Shown: in pieces, positions 6,764 through 8,342 of the stretch
Position numbering within the stretch: the stretch's first letter is position 1
How the letters are laid out: each line of letters starts with the position of its first letter
Source of the DNA: Nevskia sp043781855
GTDB lineage: Bacteria > Pseudomonadota > Gammaproteobacteria > Nevskiales > Nevskiaceae
Assembly (NCBI GenBank): GCA_043781855.1
Contig: JAYWBB010000006.1
Location: 1-8,342, forward strand
Length of the DNA: 8,342 nt
Reading direction: 5' to 3'
Notes under the pieces: model-generated
The model's input: only the letters and a program-made list of their open reading frames with translations
Databases searched by the model: none
What the model was told of the DNA's origin: nothing
Position numbers and translations under genes: made by a program

Positions 6764-7204
6764 TCACCCGTTCGAGCGCCGCTCGATGTCGAGCAGCATG
6801 GCCCTGATGCCCTTCTCGACCTGACGCGCCATCAGCGGCGTCAGCAGCCCGCCGATCAGCGGAATCTTCACGCGCATCGGCGAAGTCCAGGTCACGGCGG
6901 TGCCGTCGGCCTCTTTCGTCAGCCGGATGCTGCCGCCGCGATGCTCCAGCGGCGGCCGCGAGTCGGTGATGAGGTAGTCCATGCGCGTCGGCCGCGTGTA
7001 CGCGGTGATCTCCTCGCGGAACCAGGCGGGGCCGGCGGTGATCTCGCGGATCGCGCCGACGCCGTTCTTGTTCGGCTTGCCATTCCGTACCAGCAGCGAG
7101 TGCTTCACGCCGGGCAGCAAATGATAGTTCGCGTGATCGGCCAGCAGATCGAAGATTTTTTCGATCGGGGCTTTCAGGGTCATCTTGACGACGATGCTGT
7201 GCAT
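6764..7204 (-). CDS. SRPBCC-superfamily (START/polyketide cyclase-like) protein
   Basis: The 146-residue product has the layout of a small SRPBCC helix-grip protein. An N-terminal strand with VVKMTLKAPIEKIFDLLAD (5-23) leads into the first helix, LPGVKHSLLVRNG (30-42) follows, and beta strands run through ITAGPAWFREEITAYTRPTRMDY. GTAVTWTSPMRV follows at 101-112. A long C-terminal helix closes the cavity (about 121-142, LTPLMARQVEKGIRAMLLDIE). Such proteins bind hydrophobic ligands; the ligand is unknown here. ATG 7204 is the likely start, with ATG 7183 (residue 8) as an alternative. No clear ribosome binding site is present. The gene lies 29 bases downstream of the DoxX-like gene on the same strand, so the two are probably one transcript. 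It converges on the YchJ gene over 50 bases in which I see no terminator. Confidence 0.85.
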   Translation of the reverse strand: MHSIVVKMTLKAPIEKIFDLLADHANYHLLPGVKHSLLVRNGKPNKNGVGAIREITAGPAWFREEITAYTRPTRMDYLITDSRPPLEHRGGSIRLTKEADGTAVTWTSPMRVKIPLIGGLLTPLMARQVEKGIRAMLLDIERRSNG

Positions 7205-7233
7205 GGCGGGCGGACTCGTTAGAAAGAGGGACT

Positions 7234-7623
7234 TCAGGCGGAAACGGCGGCGGGCCGGTCCGGCCGGGAGCAGCGCCAGACGCAGATCATCAGCAGTAAC
7301 TGGATCACCAGCCGCAGCCACAACAGCACGATAGGGAACTGTGGAAAGCGTTCCGGCACTTGCAGCATATAGAGGTGCACGGGCGTGACGCCGACGATGA
7401 GCAATAGCAACCCGATGCCGGCCAGCGGGCGCAGCCTTGGCGACAGCAGCGCGAAAGCGCCGATCAGCTCCGCCGCACCGCTGAAATAGATCGCCGCGAG
7501 CGGCAAGGGTACCCAAGGCGGGATGATCTGCAGGAAGAACTGCGGCACGACAAAATGCCCGGTGCCGCCGATGAAGAACCAGAGGAACACGAAGATCAGG
7601 CCGGCGCGTCTGGCAGTCGTCAT
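7234..7623 (-). CDS. DoxX-like small integral membrane protein
   Basis: The 129-residue product has four predicted transmembrane segments, at about 8-24, 41-60, 66-83 and 97-116, with a basic tail. The pattern GGTGHFVVPQFFLQIIPPWVP (19-39), followed by FSGAAELIGAFALLSPRLRPLAG, is typical of DoxX/DoxD-like proteins of this size. Some family members are linked to thiosulfate oxidation or redox and detoxification complexes, but most are uncharacterised and no specific role can be read here. I chose ATG 7623 because the N-terminus MTTARRAG leads straight into the first helix. The open frame continues to a TTG at 7659, which would add 12 residues. The gene precedes the SRPBCC gene on the same strand and is divergent from the toxin-antitoxin pair across a 121-base gap that holds an AT-rich promoter-like island. 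Confidence 0.85.
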   Translation of the reverse strand: MTTARRAGLIFVFLWFFIGGTGHFVVPQFFLQIIPPWVPLPLAAIYFSGAAELIGAFALLSPRLRPLAGIGLLLLIVGVTPVHLYMLQVPERFPQFPIVLLWLRLVIQLLLMICVWRCSRPDRPAAVSA

Positions 7624-7700
7624 GGGCGGGTCGTAACGTGCGAGATGAAGGCGGGCCAAACGATACCGGTTCGCCGGGCGCGGTGTGGTGGCTGATCGGC

Positions 7701-7728
7701 GTTATAATAATAATGTCTACGTGTTCAA
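7701..7728. promoter_or_regulatory. AT-rich island with promoter-like boxes in both directions
   Basis: In very GC-rich surroundings, 7701-7714 is almost entirely A/T (gttataataataatg). On the plus strand it contains a perfect TATAAT at 7703-7708, without a recognisable -35 box, placed to serve the antitoxin gene. On the minus strand TTGAAC (7728-7723) and TATAAC (7706-7701) are separated by 16 nt, a plausible sigma-70 pair for the DoxX-like gene. The two elements overlap, so antitoxin binding here could affect both directions. The boxes are seen; the function is inferred. Confidence 0.5.
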
Positions 7729-7732
7729 TTGC

Positions 7733-7738
7733 GAGGTG
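7733..7738 (+). promoter_or_regulatory. Ribosome binding site of the antitoxin gene
   Basis: GAGGTG lies 6 nt upstream of the ATG at 7745. It supports this ATG over upstream in-frame codons back to 7685. Confidence 0.75.
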
Positions 7739-7744
7739 AATCCC

Positions 7745-7975
7745 ATGTATGAACTGAAAGTGCGGGCGGTCGGCTCTTCGTCCGGCGTGCTGCTGCCGAA
7801 GGACCTGTTGACCGAGCTGGGCCTCAAGCAGGGCGATTCGATCTTCGCGACCAAGGGCGCGGATGGCAGCTTCCGGCTGACGCCGTTCGATGACGGGTTT
7901 GCCGGGCAGATGAAGGCGGCCGAGGATATTGCCGGTGAGTATCGCGATGTCTTCCGCGCGCTGGCGAAGCGCTGA
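7745..7975 (+). CDS. AbrB/MazE/SpoVT-type antitoxin
   Basis: The 76-residue product has an N-terminal swapped-hairpin (AbrB/MazE) DNA-binding domain at about 1-48. Its landmarks are the conserved SSSGVLLPKDLLTELGLKQGD (11-31) and FRLTPFD at 43-49. A C-terminal helix, GQMKAAEDIAGEYRDVFRALAKR (54-76), is of the kind that neutralises the partner toxin. It stands directly before a Doc toxin, with TGA and ATG sharing one base, so it is almost certainly the antitoxin and autorepressor of a type II toxin-antitoxin pair. The AT-rich promoter-like island 30-40 bases upstream is a probable binding region. The start is set by GAGGTG 6 nt before the ATG. Classical P1 Doc is paired with Phd, which has a different fold, but AbrB-type partners of Doc are known in many genomes. 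Confidence 0.9.
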   Translation: MYELKVRAVGSSSGVLLPKDLLTELGLKQGDSIFATKGADGSFRLTPFDDGFAGQMKAAEDIAGEYRDVFRALAKR

Positions 7976-8342
7976 TGAATTTCGTCGACAAGGATGTTGT
8001 CCTCTCCATTCACGATTTTCAGCTTGGCGCCCATGGGGGCAGTGCCGGTGTTCGCGACGCTGGACTGCTGGAATCGGCGCTGGCGCGTCCGAAGAACAAA
8101 CATGCCTATGGCGAAGAGGATGCGTTCTCGCTGGCTGCGTCCTATGCGTTCGGCATCGCACGCAATCATCCTTTCATGGACGGCAACAAGCGCACCGCGC
8201 TGCACACTGCGCTGCTTTTCCTGCGGCTGAATGGAATCGAGACGCCAGTGCCGTCGATCGAAATGGTCGAGCGCATGGTCGAACTCGCCGAGGGAAAGTT
8301 GGAAGAAGCCGCTTTTGCGGCCTGGCTCGCCGCGCAGCCGCC
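7975..8342 (+). CDS. doc: Doc-family (death-on-curing, Fic-fold) toxin, 3' end cut by window edge
   Basis: About 122 codons are visible and the frame is still open at the window end. P1 Doc has 126 residues, so only a few are probably missing. The toxin signature is intact: HPFMDGNKRT at 65-74, with His65, Phe67, Asp69, Asn71, Lys72 and Arg73 in the positions of Doc His66, Phe68, Asp70, Asn72, Lys73 and Arg74. LHTALLFLRLNG follows directly, as in Doc. Upstream, GVRDAGLLESALARP (25-39) is also typical. Doc of phage P1 phosphorylates elongation factor Tu and halts translation. The Lys in place of the second Gly of the canonical Fic loop points to the same phosphotransferase chemistry rather than AMPylation. 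The ATG at 7975 shares one base with the antitoxin stop (TGATG), with only a weak ribosome binding site, implying coupled translation. All key residues are present, so I see no sign that the toxin is inactive. Confidence 0.93.
   Translation, partial: MNFVDKDVVLSIHDFQLGAHGGSAGVRDAGLLESALARPKNKHAYGEEDAFSLAASYAFGIARNHPFMDGNKRTALHTALLFLRLNGIETPVPSIEMVERMVELAEGKLEEAAFAAWLAAQP

Noticed and set aside
6764..8161. A single 465-codon minus-strand open frame ending as the SRPBCC protein
   Set aside because: Only its last 146 codons resemble a protein family. The rest runs out of frame through the DoxX-like gene and antisense to the toxin-antitoxin genes, and is Arg/His/Pro-rich as expected of a GC-rich shadow frame.
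7624..8342. Toxin-antitoxin pair as part of a mobile element
   Set aside because: No integrase, transposase, attachment-site repeat or prophage gene is visible within the window, and codon usage of the pair looks like that of its neighbours apart from the AT-rich promoter island.

Overview
This is a GC-rich, gene-dense chromosomal segment. It most likely comes from a proteobacterium, and gamma- or betaproteobacterial is my best guess. That guess rests on high GC with G/C-rich third positions, together with a Cfa-type cyclopropane synthase, an HPII-type catalase, a YchJ-family protein and a DUF938 methyltransferase. No rRNA, tRNA, CRISPR array, insertion sequence or prophage gene is visible.

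Layout. Positions 1-1796 (minus) carry the first ~598 codons of a large-subunit, KatE/HPII-type catalase, cut by the left window edge just inside its C-terminal domain. A 185-bp divergent gap separates it from a D-hexose-6-phosphate mutarotase-like epimerase at 1982-2827 (plus). That gene converges, with a 14-bp gap, on a minus-strand pair: cyclopropane-fatty-acyl-phospholipid synthase (5159-3918) followed by the circularly permuted ribosome-assembly GTPase RsgA (3921-2842). The RsgA TTG start overlaps the cfa stop. Divergent from cfa is a tight plus-strand trio at 5310-6713: a MAPEG-family membrane protein, a DUF938 methyltransferase and a YchJ-like SEC-C protein, joined by a 1-nt gap and an ATGA overlap. 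It converges on a minus-strand pair made of a DoxX-like membrane protein (7623-7234) and an SRPBCC-fold protein (7204-6764). The right end (7745-8342, plus) is an AbrB/MazE-type antitoxin overlapping by one base with a Doc (Fic-fold) toxin that is cut by the window end.

How the genes may work together. Catalase (peroxide removal) and Cfa (membrane lipid cyclopropanation) are both stress and stationary-phase functions in better-known bacteria. The MAPEG protein is also of a family linked to glutathione and lipid peroxide chemistry, so a stress and envelope maintenance theme is a reasonable inference, but only an inference. RsgA and the mutarotase are housekeeping. The toxin-antitoxin pair is the only clearly accessory element.

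Nothing here is a demonstrably new system. The parts most worth a second look are the AbrB-Doc pairing with its AT-rich shared promoter region, the overlapping cfa-rsgA junction, and the MAPEG-DUF938-YchJ unit. All gaps between genes are shorter than 300 bases.
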